Assembly (NCBI GenBank): GCA_910579995.1 | Contig: CAJTWH010000015.1 | Span: 16,238-80,237 of the forward strand | Direction of reading: 5' to 3' | Source: an uncultured Muribaculaceae bacterium | GTDB lineage: Bacteria > Bacteroidota > Bacteroidia > Bacteroidales > Muribaculaceae | Length of the DNA stretch: 64,000 nucleotides | In this document: in pieces, positions 7,729-16,839 of the stretch | Numbering within the stretch: the first letter of the stretch is position 1 | Layout of the letters: each line of letters begins with the position of its first letter | Position numbers and translations under genes: made by a program | The notes under the pieces: model-generated | Database searches by the model: none | Told to the model about the DNA's origin: nothing | What the model saw: only the letters and a program-made list of their open reading frames with translations

Positions 7729-9789
7729 ATGAAAAAGCTACTTATCACTCTATCGTTTTTATTGTCCTTGCCGGCCTACGCCCGGCAACATGCCGAGACA
7801 GACTCGACGGCCACCGAACTTAAAGAAGTCATCGTTACCGCTGACACAAAGATTGAAACTGCAAAAAAAGTAATTCTCCGTCCGAGCGAATTGGAGAAGC
7901 GCCACAGCACCAACGGCTATGTGCTCCTGCAGAACATGAATCTTCCCGACTTCAATGTCGACCCCTCCGCACAGACAATCACCACACCGGGCGGAGGCAA
8001 TGTGGCGATACTCGTCAACGGCGTTGAGACGCAGCCCGAAGAACTCGCCACACTTTCCGCCTCGGAAATTGTGCAGATTGAATACCGGCGAAATCCGGGA
8101 GGCAAGTACGTCGGCTGCGGAGTCGTGATAAATTTCATAACGGAGCAATATGATTTCGGTGGAAACGTGTATCTCTCTGCCGACGAGGGATTGGCACGAC
8201 AGTATGGCGGGTATGTCGGCATGGCCAACTACAAGAAAGAAGCCGTCACACTCACTCTTACCGCCAACGCCACGTGGGATAATATCTCTGAGCTCAAGCA
8301 TGCGGAAAACAGATTCACGCTCAACGACGGCGTATTGAATCAGTCAATAACTCCTATTGAAAATATCACTCGCACCAATTCGCAATACCTCAATTTCAAA
8401 TTCGCCCATGCCGACGCGAACCATTCATTTGACGCAGCCCTTGCCTTGACACGCAGCGCCAGGCCGAGGAACGAGATAAAGGATGAGGTCACATATACCG
8501 GGCTTTACAACTTCGGGTCAACCGCAAGCCGCACAAGCAAGGAGCACGCGCTTTCCCCGACAATGAAACTGCATTATAATCTGTATCTGCCGGGAGGGCA
8601 CACACTCATGGCCAATGCAAACATCCGCCACGGCCATACAGATTACCGCAGTAGCTATTCAGAAACAGATGAAAACGAAATAATCAACAACACCTTGGAG
8701 AACAACCTGCTTGCAAGCGCCACACTCGGCTACTTCAAATCATTCGCAAGCGGGCTGAGCCTCGGCCTTACCATAGATGAGTATTATAATTATTATCGGG
8801 ACGAATACTCGGGCAGCTTCAACAGCAGGCAGACCTTGACAAACAATCATGCCATGACGATGTTCCACATAGACCAAAATCTGCCTTTTGGATTATCATA
8901 TTACGTTTCTGCCGGCATTACCGACCTTTATTCGACCATCGGCAGGCATACCGACAATCAATTATCGCCAATGGCTTTCTACGGCCTGACGTACGCCTGC
9001 AATCAGAAGCAGTCAATCTCGATTACGGGCAGCTACGCCCACAGCATATACAACCCCTCGTATAAAAACGCCACGGTGATACGGACATCATTTTTCGAGG
9101 CCACAGCAGGAAATCCAGAGCTCGGACAAATGCAGGCATTTCAGAATAAATTAAGTTACAATGGCCGCTTCGGTCATTTCGGCTTGTCATTCTCTTACGA
9201 CTTCCTCAAATACTTCGGCAATACCTCCAACCGCTATTTTGCCGACGACAATATAATGTACCACCAACTTGTCAACGACGGCAATTTCCACTACCACAAG
9301 CTTATTCTCGGGCTGTCAGCCAATTTCCTTGACAATAAACTCAGGCTTGGAGGCAATGCCACCTACAGTATGAACCGCTTTAATTCTGAATATCGCCCGA
9401 CAAAAAGCAATGACTTGCGAGCCGACTTCAGCGCGGCCTACATGTTTGGAGATTGGATGATAAAGGGAGTATATGCCGTGCCTTTCAGCGTGCTTGGTAT
9501 AGAGGGAGTCACGGAGCATAATCCCGCGCAATACGGACTTTCAATCAACTGGCAGAAAGGAAACTGGGCAGCCGGATGTAGCGTTGACAACTTCCTTGCC
9601 CGACGCCTCTGCACCCTCACGGAAGCCGACTATGGAGTATATCATTCCATACAGCAGTCGCTCAGCAATCAGAAAGGACGGAATATCAGCCTGTCTGTCA
9701 CCTATATGCTCCCCTACGGCAAGAAGACAGAAAAAGGGAGGGTCGAGGCAGAGACGGCAATCAATTCGGCAATCCTGAGACCGTTCTGA
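7729..9789 (+). CDS. Outer-membrane beta-barrel receptor (TonB-dependent type, OMP_b-brl_3-like)
   Basis: 686 residues from ATG 7729. The frame extends upstream to 7651, but the signal peptide starts here (MKKLLITLSFLLSLPAYA) and the upstream extension overlaps the TGTCAG array. After the signal there is a plug-like region (ELKEVIVTADTKIETAKKVI, GGGNVAILVNGVETQPEELATLSASEIVQIEYRRNPGG) without the usual N-terminal carboxypeptidase-like domain. The rest is beta-strand-rich barrel sequence full of alternating aromatic residues. The substrate is unknown. The adjacent regulator and operator array suggest expression controlled by an envelope signal. Confidence 0.85.
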   Translation: MKKLLITLSFLLSLPAYARQHAETDSTATELKEVIVTADTKIETAKKVILRPSELEKRHSTNGYVLLQNMNLPDFNVDPSAQTITTPGGGNVAILVNGVETQPEELATLSASEIVQIEYRRNPGGKYVGCGVVINFITEQYDFGGNVYLSADEGLARQYGGYVGMANYKKEAVTLTLTANATWDNISELKHAENRFTLNDGVLNQSITPIENITRTNSQYLNFKFAHADANHSFDAALALTRSARPRNEIKDEVTYTGLYNFGSTASRTSKEHALSPTMKLHYNLYLPGGHTLMANANIRHGHTDYRSSYSETDENEIINNTLENNLLASATLGYFKSFASGLSLGLTIDEYYNYYRDEYSGSFNSRQTLTNNHAMTMFHIDQNLPFGLSYYVSAGITDLYSTIGRHTDNQLSPMAFYGLTYACNQKQSISITGSYAHSIYNPSYKNATVIRTSFFEATAGNPELGQMQAFQNKLSYNGRFGHFGLSFSYDFLKYFGNTSNRYFADDNIMYHQLVNDGNFHYHKLILGLSANFLDNKLRLGGNATYSMNRFNSEYRPTKSNDLRADFSAAYMFGDWMIKGVYAVPFSVLGIEGVTEHNPAQYGLSINWQKGNWAAGCSVDNFLARRLCTLTEADYGVYHSIQQSLSNQKGRNISLSVTYMLPYGKKTEKGRVEAETAINSAILRPF

Positions 9790-9818
9790 GGCAAAGAATC
9801 GCGCGACAAGCAAAGACC

Positions 9819-9851
9819 TTGCAAAAGTCCTGAATATTTTTATTACCTTTG
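9819..9851 (+). promoter_or_regulatory. Promoter of the radical SAM gene
   Basis: TTG at 9819-9821 and TACCTTTG at 9844-9851 form a Bacteroidetes-type promoter with about 22 bases between boxes, slightly longer than usual. It lies about 30 bases before the ATG at 9882. Confidence 0.55.
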
Positions 9852-9881
9852 CACCGCAGGCTCACATGCCGCCCCCCAGCC

Positions 9882-10499
9882 ATGCCCACCGAGCGAGCAA
9901 GAATAATAGGAATAGCACGCCACCGCCTCTCTACCGACGGCGAGGGCGTCACTACGCTCGTGGCATTCCACGGCTGTCCGCTGCGGTGCCTCCACTGCCT
10001 CAACCCGCAGTCGCTCGGCGAGGCTGACCGCTTCAAAGAATTTACCCCGCAGTCGCTCTACGATGAAGTGAAGGTAGATGACCTGTACTTCATCGCCACC
10101 GGCGGCGGCGTGACCTTCGGCGGCGGCGAGCCCGCACTCCGCCACGGCTTTATCCGGCAATTCCGACAGCTGTGCGGGTCGTCGTGGCGGCTCACGCTGG
10201 AGACATCGCTCAATGTGCCCCAAGCCAACATCGAGGCACTGCTGCCGGCAGTCGATTCATGGATTATCGACATCAAAGACCTCGACGCCGACATCTACCG
10301 GCGATATACAGGCAAAGACAACGCCCGTGTACTCGCCAACCTGCGCTTGATAGCCGAGGCCCGCCGCCAAGGCGACTGCACCATAAGGCTGCCCCTCATA
10401 CCCGGCTACAACGCCGACCCCAACCGAGAGGCGAGCCGCAACGCACTCACAGCCCTCGGCTACACAGATTTCGATTTATTCACCTACCGACAACGTTAA
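9882..10499 (+). CDS. Radical SAM glycyl-radical-enzyme activase-like protein
   Basis: 205 residues from ATG 9882; an upstream TTG is part of the promoter and was not used. The CX3CX2C cluster motif (Cys32, Cys36, Cys39 in FHGCPLRCLHC) follows the PflA-like lead STDGEGVTTLVAF, and the SAM-binding glycine motif TFGGGEPAL is present. Later parts (ETSLNVP, SWIIDIKDLD, IRLPLIPGYN) match pyruvate formate-lyase activating enzymes. It would place a glycyl radical on a partner enzyme. No glycyl-radical enzyme lies next to it, and it lacks the extra ferredoxin insert of larger activases. The partner must be elsewhere. Confidence 0.8.
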   Translation: MPTERARIIGIARHRLSTDGEGVTTLVAFHGCPLRCLHCLNPQSLGEADRFKEFTPQSLYDEVKVDDLYFIATGGGVTFGGGEPALRHGFIRQFRQLCGSSWRLTLETSLNVPQANIEALLPAVDSWIIDIKDLDADIYRRYTGKDNARVLANLRLIAEARRQGDCTIRLPLIPGYNADPNREASRNALTALGYTDFDLFTYRQR

Positions 10500-10504
10500 C
10501 ACTC

Positions 10505-11290
10505 ATGGGATTAGACATATACGCCGGGACTATGACCCGCTACTACAGCCGCAACTGGAAAACCATAGTGCAGCAACTGGCCGAGGCCAACGGCCACAAA
10601 TGCGAACTGATAGGCAACGACGGCAATGAAATAAAACCTTTAGAAGACCAAGCGCAGATCAGCGAGATACGCGATACGATATGTGATTGGGCAGAAAAAC
10701 TCGCCTCAGCCCTTGAGAGTTTCGACACGCCGGTGACACATCCGCTATGGGACGAGACAAACGAAGGCGACTACTTCACCGACAAGCCCGATTGGGAAGC
10801 CTTCGGCGCATTGGTGATGTTGCAGGCATGCCATATACAGAATTGCCCCCTGCCTGAATATGTAGAAAGCGGTTGGAGTGCGTTTGATGAACCTGTCGTC
10901 AAGAAAAGCATGTCACAGAAAAGCGGTGTCTCGCTGCTCTCCAACGTTGGCCATTGGCTGCCGATCGACGACAACGCCATGTTTAAAGTCAACTTACCCA
11001 ACGGCGACGAAGCACGCGTAGCCACACTCAAATTGCTCAAAAACGAACTCGACGAGCTCAACCGACAGATATGGCAAGCCGATGAGCAGACCATACACTC
11101 GTGGAGAGACGACAAATACTATATCCCCGTCAAGCAAAAGAAATCCAAGTCAATATCAGGTATATTATTCCGCAAAAAACCAAGAAAGCGCTACCGCACC
11201 GAAGAACTCGCCCAAAGCGCCTTCTCAATACTATATCAGGCCGTGAATTTCGCAATCGAAAATCAAGTGTCCCTATTGCTGGATTATTGA
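10505..11290 (+). CDS. Conserved hypothetical protein (N-terminus MGLDIYAGTMTRYY)
   Basis: 261 residues from ATG 10505. I do not recognise a functional family. The opening MGLDIYAGTMTRYYSRNWKT looks like a family signature. There is no signal peptide or membrane helix; the protein is soluble, Trp-rich in the first half, with a basic stretch (KQKKSKSISG, RKKPRKRYRTEE) before a C-terminal helix. It begins six bases after the activase stop, so they may be co-transcribed. It heads a run of four poorly characterised genes up to 14653. A role in cell-to-cell competition or immunity is possible but unsupported. Confidence 0.6.
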   Translation: MGLDIYAGTMTRYYSRNWKTIVQQLAEANGHKCELIGNDGNEIKPLEDQAQISEIRDTICDWAEKLASALESFDTPVTHPLWDETNEGDYFTDKPDWEAFGALVMLQACHIQNCPLPEYVESGWSAFDEPVVKKSMSQKSGVSLLSNVGHWLPIDDNAMFKVNLPNGDEARVATLKLLKNELDELNRQIWQADEQTIHSWRDDKYYIPVKQKKSKSISGILFRKKPRKRYRTEELAQSAFSILYQAVNFAIENQVSLLLDY

Positions 11291-11324
11291 TTTAAATCTC
11301 GCTTGCAAAAGCTGTTAAATTTGA

Positions 11325-12320
11325 ATGGCAATGGCAAATAAGAAAAAATATGTATTCGGAATTATCATTTGTGTGATTTTTCTGGTATTATCCTTGATAA
11401 TTATACCACTGATTTCAGGAGAAGACAGAGTAGCCACGCAACTGATAGTCGCTCTATTCAGTCTTTGCATGGCATGGGGTATTTACAGAGGTTTGCGACA
11501 TTTATTTTACAAACCTAAACCCTCTTTGAACCCGACTTTCAAAGGTGTGGAATATCATCCGTATCCGGTTCCATTGAAGAAAGTCGCATTGGATTTCTTT
11601 AATCCATTGAAAATGGAACTACACACGATGTTGGAAATATTTATTGTTGGTTCATTGGGTATTTACACCGTCCTTATAGGGCCTAAATTGAGTATTTATT
11701 TTTGGGTTTTCCTAATAGTTCTGATTACACTCAAGGGAGGTCTAATCATCCAAATACTTCGACTCACAAAGGGGCAAAACGAATATGGGAAACATATAAA
11801 CGAGACATTTGGCGAGTTTAATATCAAATATGATGTTACAGAAGACATGATTAATGCCGACGGAGCAGAGAGTGAAAGAATTATCACCCCTGTTCGGCAA
11901 CGTGTAAACGTATGCGGCACATACGATGACTATACCCGAAATATGTCGAACTTCACTCCAGAACAAAGATATATTCTTGCTGTCAACCATTATGTATCAG
12001 AGGTATATGGCATGTCGCATTACGACTTCCTCACTTCCTCGCAAGGTATAGTTTACAAAGACGCAATCGACGGATTAATCACCATTGGAGCAACGAAGTA
12101 TGCAGAAATTTTACAACGTGCAGCCGAAAAGTTTGATGGTATTAATCATCCAATCTTCGACACCGACGACAGAAAAAGCACTATAGACAAGCTCAAAATT
12201 GATTTTGAAGACGATGATGACGCACTTTATGAACTGGATATATACGGCGACAAGATAGAGGCTTTAATGATAGCATATATAAGAAAAAATTCATCTTCAT
12301 TTATTTTCAAACAGCCCTAA
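11325..12320 (+). CDS. Membrane protein of unknown function
   Basis: 331 residues. Two hydrophobic segments near residues 8-28 (YVFGIIICVIFLVLSLIIIP) and 38-55 form an N-terminal hairpin. A second pair lies near 105-150 (IFIVGSLGIYTVLIGP, YFWVFLIVLITLKGGLIIQI). The remaining 180 residues are soluble and acidic, with helical stretches. Two in-frame ATGs lie six bases apart (11325, 11331). Composition is more AT-rich than in the upstream genes. No family recognised; the next gene starts 13 bases downstream on the same strand. Confidence 0.65.
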   Translation: MAMANKKKYVFGIIICVIFLVLSLIIIPLISGEDRVATQLIVALFSLCMAWGIYRGLRHLFYKPKPSLNPTFKGVEYHPYPVPLKKVALDFFNPLKMELHTMLEIFIVGSLGIYTVLIGPKLSIYFWVFLIVLITLKGGLIIQILRLTKGQNEYGKHINETFGEFNIKYDVTEDMINADGAESERIITPVRQRVNVCGTYDDYTRNMSNFTPEQRYILAVNHYVSEVYGMSHYDFLTSSQGIVYKDAIDGLITIGATKYAEILQRAAEKFDGINHPIFDTDDRKSTIDKLKIDFEDDDDALYELDIYGDKIEALMIAYIRKNSSSFIFKQP

Positions 12321-12332
12321 ATCTCAAAGACT

Positions 12333-13262
12333 ATGGCACGAGGGAAGCAGACCTGCAGGATACTGAAAGAGATTCGGCGGCAGATAGCCGAGGCAAATGA
12401 CATCGAGTTAGCAACATCAGAGTGTCGCTACAAGGGCGACTGCCCCGGCACATGCCCCAAATGCGAGGCCGAAGTGCGATATTTAGAGCAACAGCTCCGC
12501 CGGCGTCAGCTCATGGGAAAAGCAGTTGTCCTCGCCGGAATATCCGCCGGAGCAATCGCCATGCTCTCCCCTGTTGCCCTACATTCACAGACCCCGGAGA
12601 CAATGTCACACACCGATGATGTGGCTGTCCACACCTCTAACGAAACATTCATCCTAAAAGGAAAAGTTGTATATAACGACACCTTGAAAGACAGCACAAT
12701 CACGACAGAACCCCTGATTGGAGCGTTAGTAAAAAACCTGACTAAAAAATCGGGCGTAGCCACCGATATCAACGGCGAATTTCAGATTGAAGCCGCCGTG
12801 GGCGACTCTATTGAAATATCATATATCGGACTCGGCACAAAAGCGATAACCATCGCCGACAGAAACCCTATATTTGTCGCTCTTGACACTACCGGCGCAG
12901 AACTGACCGAAGGCATAATAATCGTCCGCTATCCTGACAATAACCTTGACCTATACCTCAAAGATGAACATGGAAATCAATTGGAATCCCGTGATATCAC
13001 ATTTGAATACCTATGGATTGACGAGGATGGCCAAGAAGAGTTTGAAACCTTATATCCCGACCCTGTCATTGAAGACGAAAAATGTATCGCTTACAGATTG
13101 AATTGGAGATACGAACTGACCGACGAAGACCGTAATCCACTCAAAGAAGCGACTTTGCGCATAACAGCCGAGGGCTATGAGAATCCGGTAATCATAAAAG
13201 CCAAATACCCCAAACACAACACCAAGAAAACCATCAAGTTCAAACACAAAAAATCCAAATGA
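12333..13262 (+). CDS. Cys-cluster membrane protein with carboxypeptidase-regulatory-like domain
   Basis: 309 residues in three parts. Residues 1-60 have a charged helix and a cysteine cluster Cys30-x5-Cys36-x3-Cys40-x2-Cys43 (SECRYKGDCPGTCPKCEAEV), suited to zinc or an iron-sulphur cluster. I recall similar N-termini on other Bacteroidales membrane proteins. One membrane helix spans about 62-85. The outside part has a CarboxypepD_reg-like beta-sandwich at about 105-190 (LIGALVKNLTKKSGVATDINGEFQIEA, SIEISYIGLGTKAITI) and an unknown C-terminal domain ending in a Lys-rich tail. It may link a cytoplasmic metal centre to an envelope partner. Its stop overlaps the next gene's start. Confidence 0.65.
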   Translation: MARGKQTCRILKEIRRQIAEANDIELATSECRYKGDCPGTCPKCEAEVRYLEQQLRRRQLMGKAVVLAGISAGAIAMLSPVALHSQTPETMSHTDDVAVHTSNETFILKGKVVYNDTLKDSTITTEPLIGALVKNLTKKSGVATDINGEFQIEAAVGDSIEISYIGLGTKAITIADRNPIFVALDTTGAELTEGIIIVRYPDNNLDLYLKDEHGNQLESRDITFEYLWIDEDGQEEFETLYPDPVIEDEKCIAYRLNWRYELTDEDRNPLKEATLRITAEGYENPVIIKAKYPKHNTKKTIKFKHKKSK

Positions 13263-14653
13263 CAAATATCTACCTTCATTCTATAAAGCCTCAGGAAAAA
13301 CGATTATTGATTTTTATATTATTGATAATGGCCGTCGGCTGCAAGACCTTTGCCAACGGAGACCCTGTGGTCAGATACTCATCAATAAATCGGGTGGCAA
13401 ATCCGGAGCCTCTCACTATATCCGAGATAAGTATAGTTCACGAACAAGTAAACATCACCCATGTCGACGGATATAATTGCTTTGATATAACTTATCAGTT
13501 CAAAAACAATTCACTAAAAGATTTTCCTGAGATTCATTACGGATTTCCAATAGATTATCTTGTTGATGATGAAAAAGAAACATATTTGACAACGTCAGAC
13601 TACATATCAGAAAGCGAATATGAAATCGGTTGGAACAACAAACTTATAAAAGACATATCTTTCAGTTTCAATAACCATGACTTGGAATTTCATGCTGCGA
13701 AAGAAAGTGTTCGTCAAGCCGGATTTGAAGTTGAAGTTTATGGAGGTGGAGAATCGGGAGATTCAATTCCTGTAGACGGCATAAACCGTCGTTGGTTTTA
13801 CACTTCGTTTTCCATGGCTCCTGACACGGAAGCTACTTTTAATGTGCGCTATAAGGTATATGCCAATTCCCAAATTGCCCTCTATGGTGATCCATGGTAT
13901 TTCTCCCAATATGTCAGAAGAAGCCTCCTTCCAAACATATATCCACTTAACCACCCGCTATTGTTCAGGTATTTCACCTCTCAATTTACAATTTTATATG
14001 ATTTTAGCCCTGCCACGCATTTCGGTAATGGCAAGCCTTTTAATCTAAATATTGATATTGATTTATCAAATCTTGAAAAGCCATTCATATTATTAGAGGA
14101 CGCAATGAAGTGTTACACGTCTCACATCTCATTCGATCATTACATGGTGAATCCCAAGAATATAGACCCAATCAACCTTTCAATAGAACATTCATCGCCA
14201 AGAGACAGAGAACACGTTGAGCGCATAATCGCTCCATTTATCATATCTCCCGACAAGTATAAATTACGTCAATCTTCGAATAAAATCGAGATAGATTTTA
14301 ATGAACCTACATTTGTTTCCGAATTGGTTTGTGACCTTGACACCGCTATCGTAAAATCTATAAATTCAAGAATCACCTATGTTGATGGGCGCGTAGAAGA
14401 ATATATCTATTCTCAAACTGCACCGGAGACATTTGACCGCAAGATTGTATCGCCCGTAATTCTTACTATCACAGACCTCATCCATGATGGTAATTTGTGG
14501 CATGAGAATACGATTATTAATCTGTCTGATGATTTTGACAATCCACATTTCAAAATAAAGAAAATCAAGCTTGATTTTAACACTGTCAAAGCTTCACGTA
14601 AATCAAGCGACTCCAATTATAATATTCGTGTATTGGATTCACGGTTTTACTGA
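13259..14653 (+). CDS. Predicted lipoprotein of unknown function
   Basis: 464 residues. A hydrophobic segment after about 13 polar residues ends in MAVGC, a plausible lipobox (Cys28), so it is probably exported and lipid-anchored. The body is beta-rich with many Asn, Asp and aromatic residues (FDITYQFKNNSLKDFPEIHYGFPIDY) and no motif I recognise. The start overlaps the upstream stop by four bases (ATGA), coupling it to the Cys-cluster membrane protein; the two may act together in the envelope. A later in-frame ATG at 13328 would remove the signal and is less likely. Confidence 0.6.
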   Translation: MTNIYLHSIKPQEKRLLIFILLIMAVGCKTFANGDPVVRYSSINRVANPEPLTISEISIVHEQVNITHVDGYNCFDITYQFKNNSLKDFPEIHYGFPIDYLVDDEKETYLTTSDYISESEYEIGWNNKLIKDISFSFNNHDLEFHAAKESVRQAGFEVEVYGGGESGDSIPVDGINRRWFYTSFSMAPDTEATFNVRYKVYANSQIALYGDPWYFSQYVRRSLLPNIYPLNHPLLFRYFTSQFTILYDFSPATHFGNGKPFNLNIDIDLSNLEKPFILLEDAMKCYTSHISFDHYMVNPKNIDPINLSIEHSSPRDREHVERIIAPFIISPDKYKLRQSSNKIEIDFNEPTFVSELVCDLDTAIVKSINSRITYVDGRVEEYIYSQTAPETFDRKIVSPVILTITDLIHDGNLWHENTIINLSDDFDNPHFKIKKIKLDFNTVKASRKSSDSNYNIRVLDSRFY

Positions 14654-14719
14654 TAGAGCATTTCTCGCAAAATCTATCAGATAATAGTGATACTTATGCC
14701 AACTATCATATAACTCACT

Positions 14720-14944
14720 ATGTATTCATTAGCAGGTTCAATATTGAGGCACACAGGAGCCGGGATAAGATATCTATTTATGCGTATTGTTTGCCGCAGC
14801 AATGATGTTTCATACAAAAGCATGCGCTATGGCGACAAAAAAGCAAGCCTCCTCGACACCCTCGACAATGATCTTGTCAATGGCACATTTGGAATGGTCG
14901 TGTTTGTAATTTTGATTTTATTGACGGTTAAATATTGTAGTTAG
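14720..14944 (+). CDS. Small membrane protein, hypothetical
   Basis: 74 residues. The C-terminus is a single predicted membrane helix (GMVVFVILILLTVKYC); the N-terminal part is basic and hydrophilic with MRIVCRSNDVSYKSMRYGD. It lies 66 bases after the lipoprotein gene on the same strand. Coding status rests on the coherent basic-then-helix layout and ATG start; there is no family recognition. It could be the last member of the 10505-14653 block. Confidence 0.45.
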   Translation: MYSLAGSILRHTGAGIRYLFMRIVCRSNDVSYKSMRYGDKKASLLDTLDNDLVNGTFGMVVFVILILLTVKYCS

Positions 14945-15014
14945 ATACTACTTTGGATTAAAGACAAGGGGCTTTCAAAGTCATTGACAACGCCGCGGCA
15001 TATAGAAATGCTAT

Positions 15015-15044
15015 TTGCAATCATTAAAAAAATTCGTAACTTTG
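15015..15044 (+). promoter_or_regulatory. Promoter of the polyprenyl synthase operon
   Basis: TTG at 15015-15017 and TAACTTTG at 15037-15044, 19 bases apart, fit the Bacteroidetes consensus. The ATG at 15058 is only 13 bases after the -7 box, so the leader would be very short. Confidence 0.75.
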
Positions 15045-15057
15045 CAGAGCAAAATCA

Positions 15058-16029
15058 ATGGTCATGGATTTTACCCTTTCTAATTTTTCGGGCATAGTTG
15101 AAAATGCCCTTGCCGAACTGGAATATCCCCGGGTGGCACCGAAACTTTTCGACCCAATACGCTACACGCTCGAAAGCGGCGGCAAACGTCTGCGCCCCGT
15201 GCTCACGCTGGCCTCTTACTCTGCCTTGGCCAAAGAAGAGCCAGCCAAAGCGATAAACCAAGCCCTTGCGATAGAGCTCTTCCACAACTTCACCCTGCTT
15301 CACGACGATGTGATGGATCGCGCCGACATACGCCGCGGCCGTCCTACCGTACACCGCAAATGGGGCGACAATGTGGCCATCCTCTCAGGCGACGCCATGC
15401 TCACTATGGCCACACAACAACTGGCCAAAGAAGCCGGCGACTGCCTTGCCGACCTCTCGGAATGCTTCAACCGCACGGCCATGGAGGTATACGAAGGACA
15501 ACAACTCGACATGGAATTCGAGCAACGTCAGGATGTGACAATTGACGAGTATCTCTTTATGATAGGGCTGAAGACATCGGTACTTCTCGGTTGCGCATGC
15601 AGCCTCGGCGCCATTATGGCACATGCCGACAAAGCCACCGCAGAGGCCCTCTACCGCTACGGCTACGCCCTTGGCATGGCATTCCAGCTCCGCGACGACT
15701 GGCTCGATACATTCGGCGATCCGGCAGTATTCGGCAAGGAAATAGGAGGCGACATCGTAAACCACAAGAAGACATGGCTTTTGATCAGCGCACTCGAAGC
15801 CGAACCCGAAGAATTGCCCGCAATATTGGCGGAAGACCTTGAGCCTCAGGAAACCATTGCTCAGGTCAAGGCACTCTACGAGCGCCATCACCTCGGCGAC
15901 CGCTGTCAGGAACTGGCACTCAAATACAGCGCCGAAGCCAAGAACTATCTTGACAAGATAGACATCGATGTAGAGGCACGAACATTCTTCGCCAACCTCG
16001 CCGACAGCGCGTCAACCCGTGCCCATTAA
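15058..16029 (+). CDS. Polyprenyl diphosphate synthase
   Basis: 323 residues. It condenses isopentenyl diphosphate onto allylic diphosphates, feeding quinone or lipid-carrier synthesis. It has both aspartate-rich motifs: DDVMD in LLHDDVMDRADIRRGRP, and DDWLD in QLRDDWLDTFGDP, plus the substrate motif ESGGKRLRP. Five residues before the first motif stands Phe (NFTLLHDD), which in related enzymes limits product length; this suggests a short- to medium-chain (C15-C20) product instead of octaprenyl, though that is an inference. ATGs at 15058 and 15064 are both possible. TatD and purT follow closely. Confidence 0.9.
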   Translation: MVMDFTLSNFSGIVENALAELEYPRVAPKLFDPIRYTLESGGKRLRPVLTLASYSALAKEEPAKAINQALAIELFHNFTLLHDDVMDRADIRRGRPTVHRKWGDNVAILSGDAMLTMATQQLAKEAGDCLADLSECFNRTAMEVYEGQQLDMEFEQRQDVTIDEYLFMIGLKTSVLLGCACSLGAIMAHADKATAEALYRYGYALGMAFQLRDDWLDTFGDPAVFGKEIGGDIVNHKKTWLLISALEAEPEELPAILAEDLEPQETIAQVKALYERHHLGDRCQELALKYSAEAKNYLDKIDIDVEARTFFANLADSASTRAH

Positions 16030-16032
16030 GCT

Positions 16033-16827
16033 GTGATAGACACACATACACATATCTACGGGCCGGAATTCGACGTAGAGAATCAGACTCCCGACTCCAT
16101 GCAGGGTCAGACCGAGACCGTAGACCGCGCCATAGCCGCCGGAGTAGACATGATGGTGCTCCCCGCCGTAGACCGCGGCAGCGTCGGGCCGATGAAAGCA
16201 CTTCACTCGCTGCGACCCGCCAATACGGCTCTCGCTATGGGTCTGCACCCCACCGAGATCAAGGAGAACTGGCGCGAAGAGCTCGGCTACATGATGTCGG
16301 TGCTTGCCGACGGCACACACTATATAGCCGTCGGAGAAATCGGTATCGACCTCTATTGGGACAGCACATTCGCCGACGCCCAAATGCAGGCTTTCGACCG
16401 TCAGCTCGCCGAGGCCGGGAATATGGGCCTCCCCGTAATCATACACCAGCGCAACGCCCTCGACGCCACACTTGAAGTATTGTCGTCGCACCGCGGCGTC
16501 AAGGCCGTCTTCCACAGCTTCGGAGGCAGCGCTGCAGATGTAGAGCGCATACGCGCCTTGGGCGACTACTACTTCGGTATCAACGGCATAGTGACATTCA
16601 AAAACAGCGGGCTCGCCGCCGTGCTCCCCGCGATAGGCCTTGACCGTATCCTCACCGAGACCGACTCACCATATCTCGCCCCCGTGCCCCGACGCGGCCG
16701 CCGAAACGAGAGCGCATACATACCCTATATCGTCGACAAAATCGCACAGGCACTCGCCGCTGAGCCGGGGCTCGTAGATGAGGTCACGACTGCTAACGCA
16801 AAAGAATTCTTTCACTTCCAACACTAA
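16033..16827 (+). CDS. tatD: TatD-family metal-dependent hydrolase (DNase)
   Basis: 264 residues with GTG start; no ATG is available before the DTHTH metal motif. Metal ligands and hallmarks: HxH in IDTHTHI, Glu in AVGEIGIDLYW, His in VIIHQRNA, His in VFHSFGGS, and TETDSPYLAPVPRRGRRNES near the end. The fold is a TIM-barrel amidohydrolase. Family members trim DNA/RNA 3' ends or act in DNA repair and quality control. It starts three bases after the polyprenyl synthase stop, so it shares the same transcript. Confidence 0.92.
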   Translation: MIDTHTHIYGPEFDVENQTPDSMQGQTETVDRAIAAGVDMMVLPAVDRGSVGPMKALHSLRPANTALAMGLHPTEIKENWREELGYMMSVLADGTHYIAVGEIGIDLYWDSTFADAQMQAFDRQLAEAGNMGLPVIIHQRNALDATLEVLSSHRGVKAVFHSFGGSAADVERIRALGDYYFGINGIVTFKNSGLAAVLPAIGLDRILTETDSPYLAPVPRRGRRNESAYIPYIVDKIAQALAAEPGLVDEVTTANAKEFFHFQH

Positions 16828-16839
16828 ATATCTCAAAAC

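Noticed and set aside
11325..14944. Possible defence island or toxin-immunity cluster
   Set aside because: I saw no nuclease, protease, NTPase or toxin motif in these proteins; envelope features dominate.
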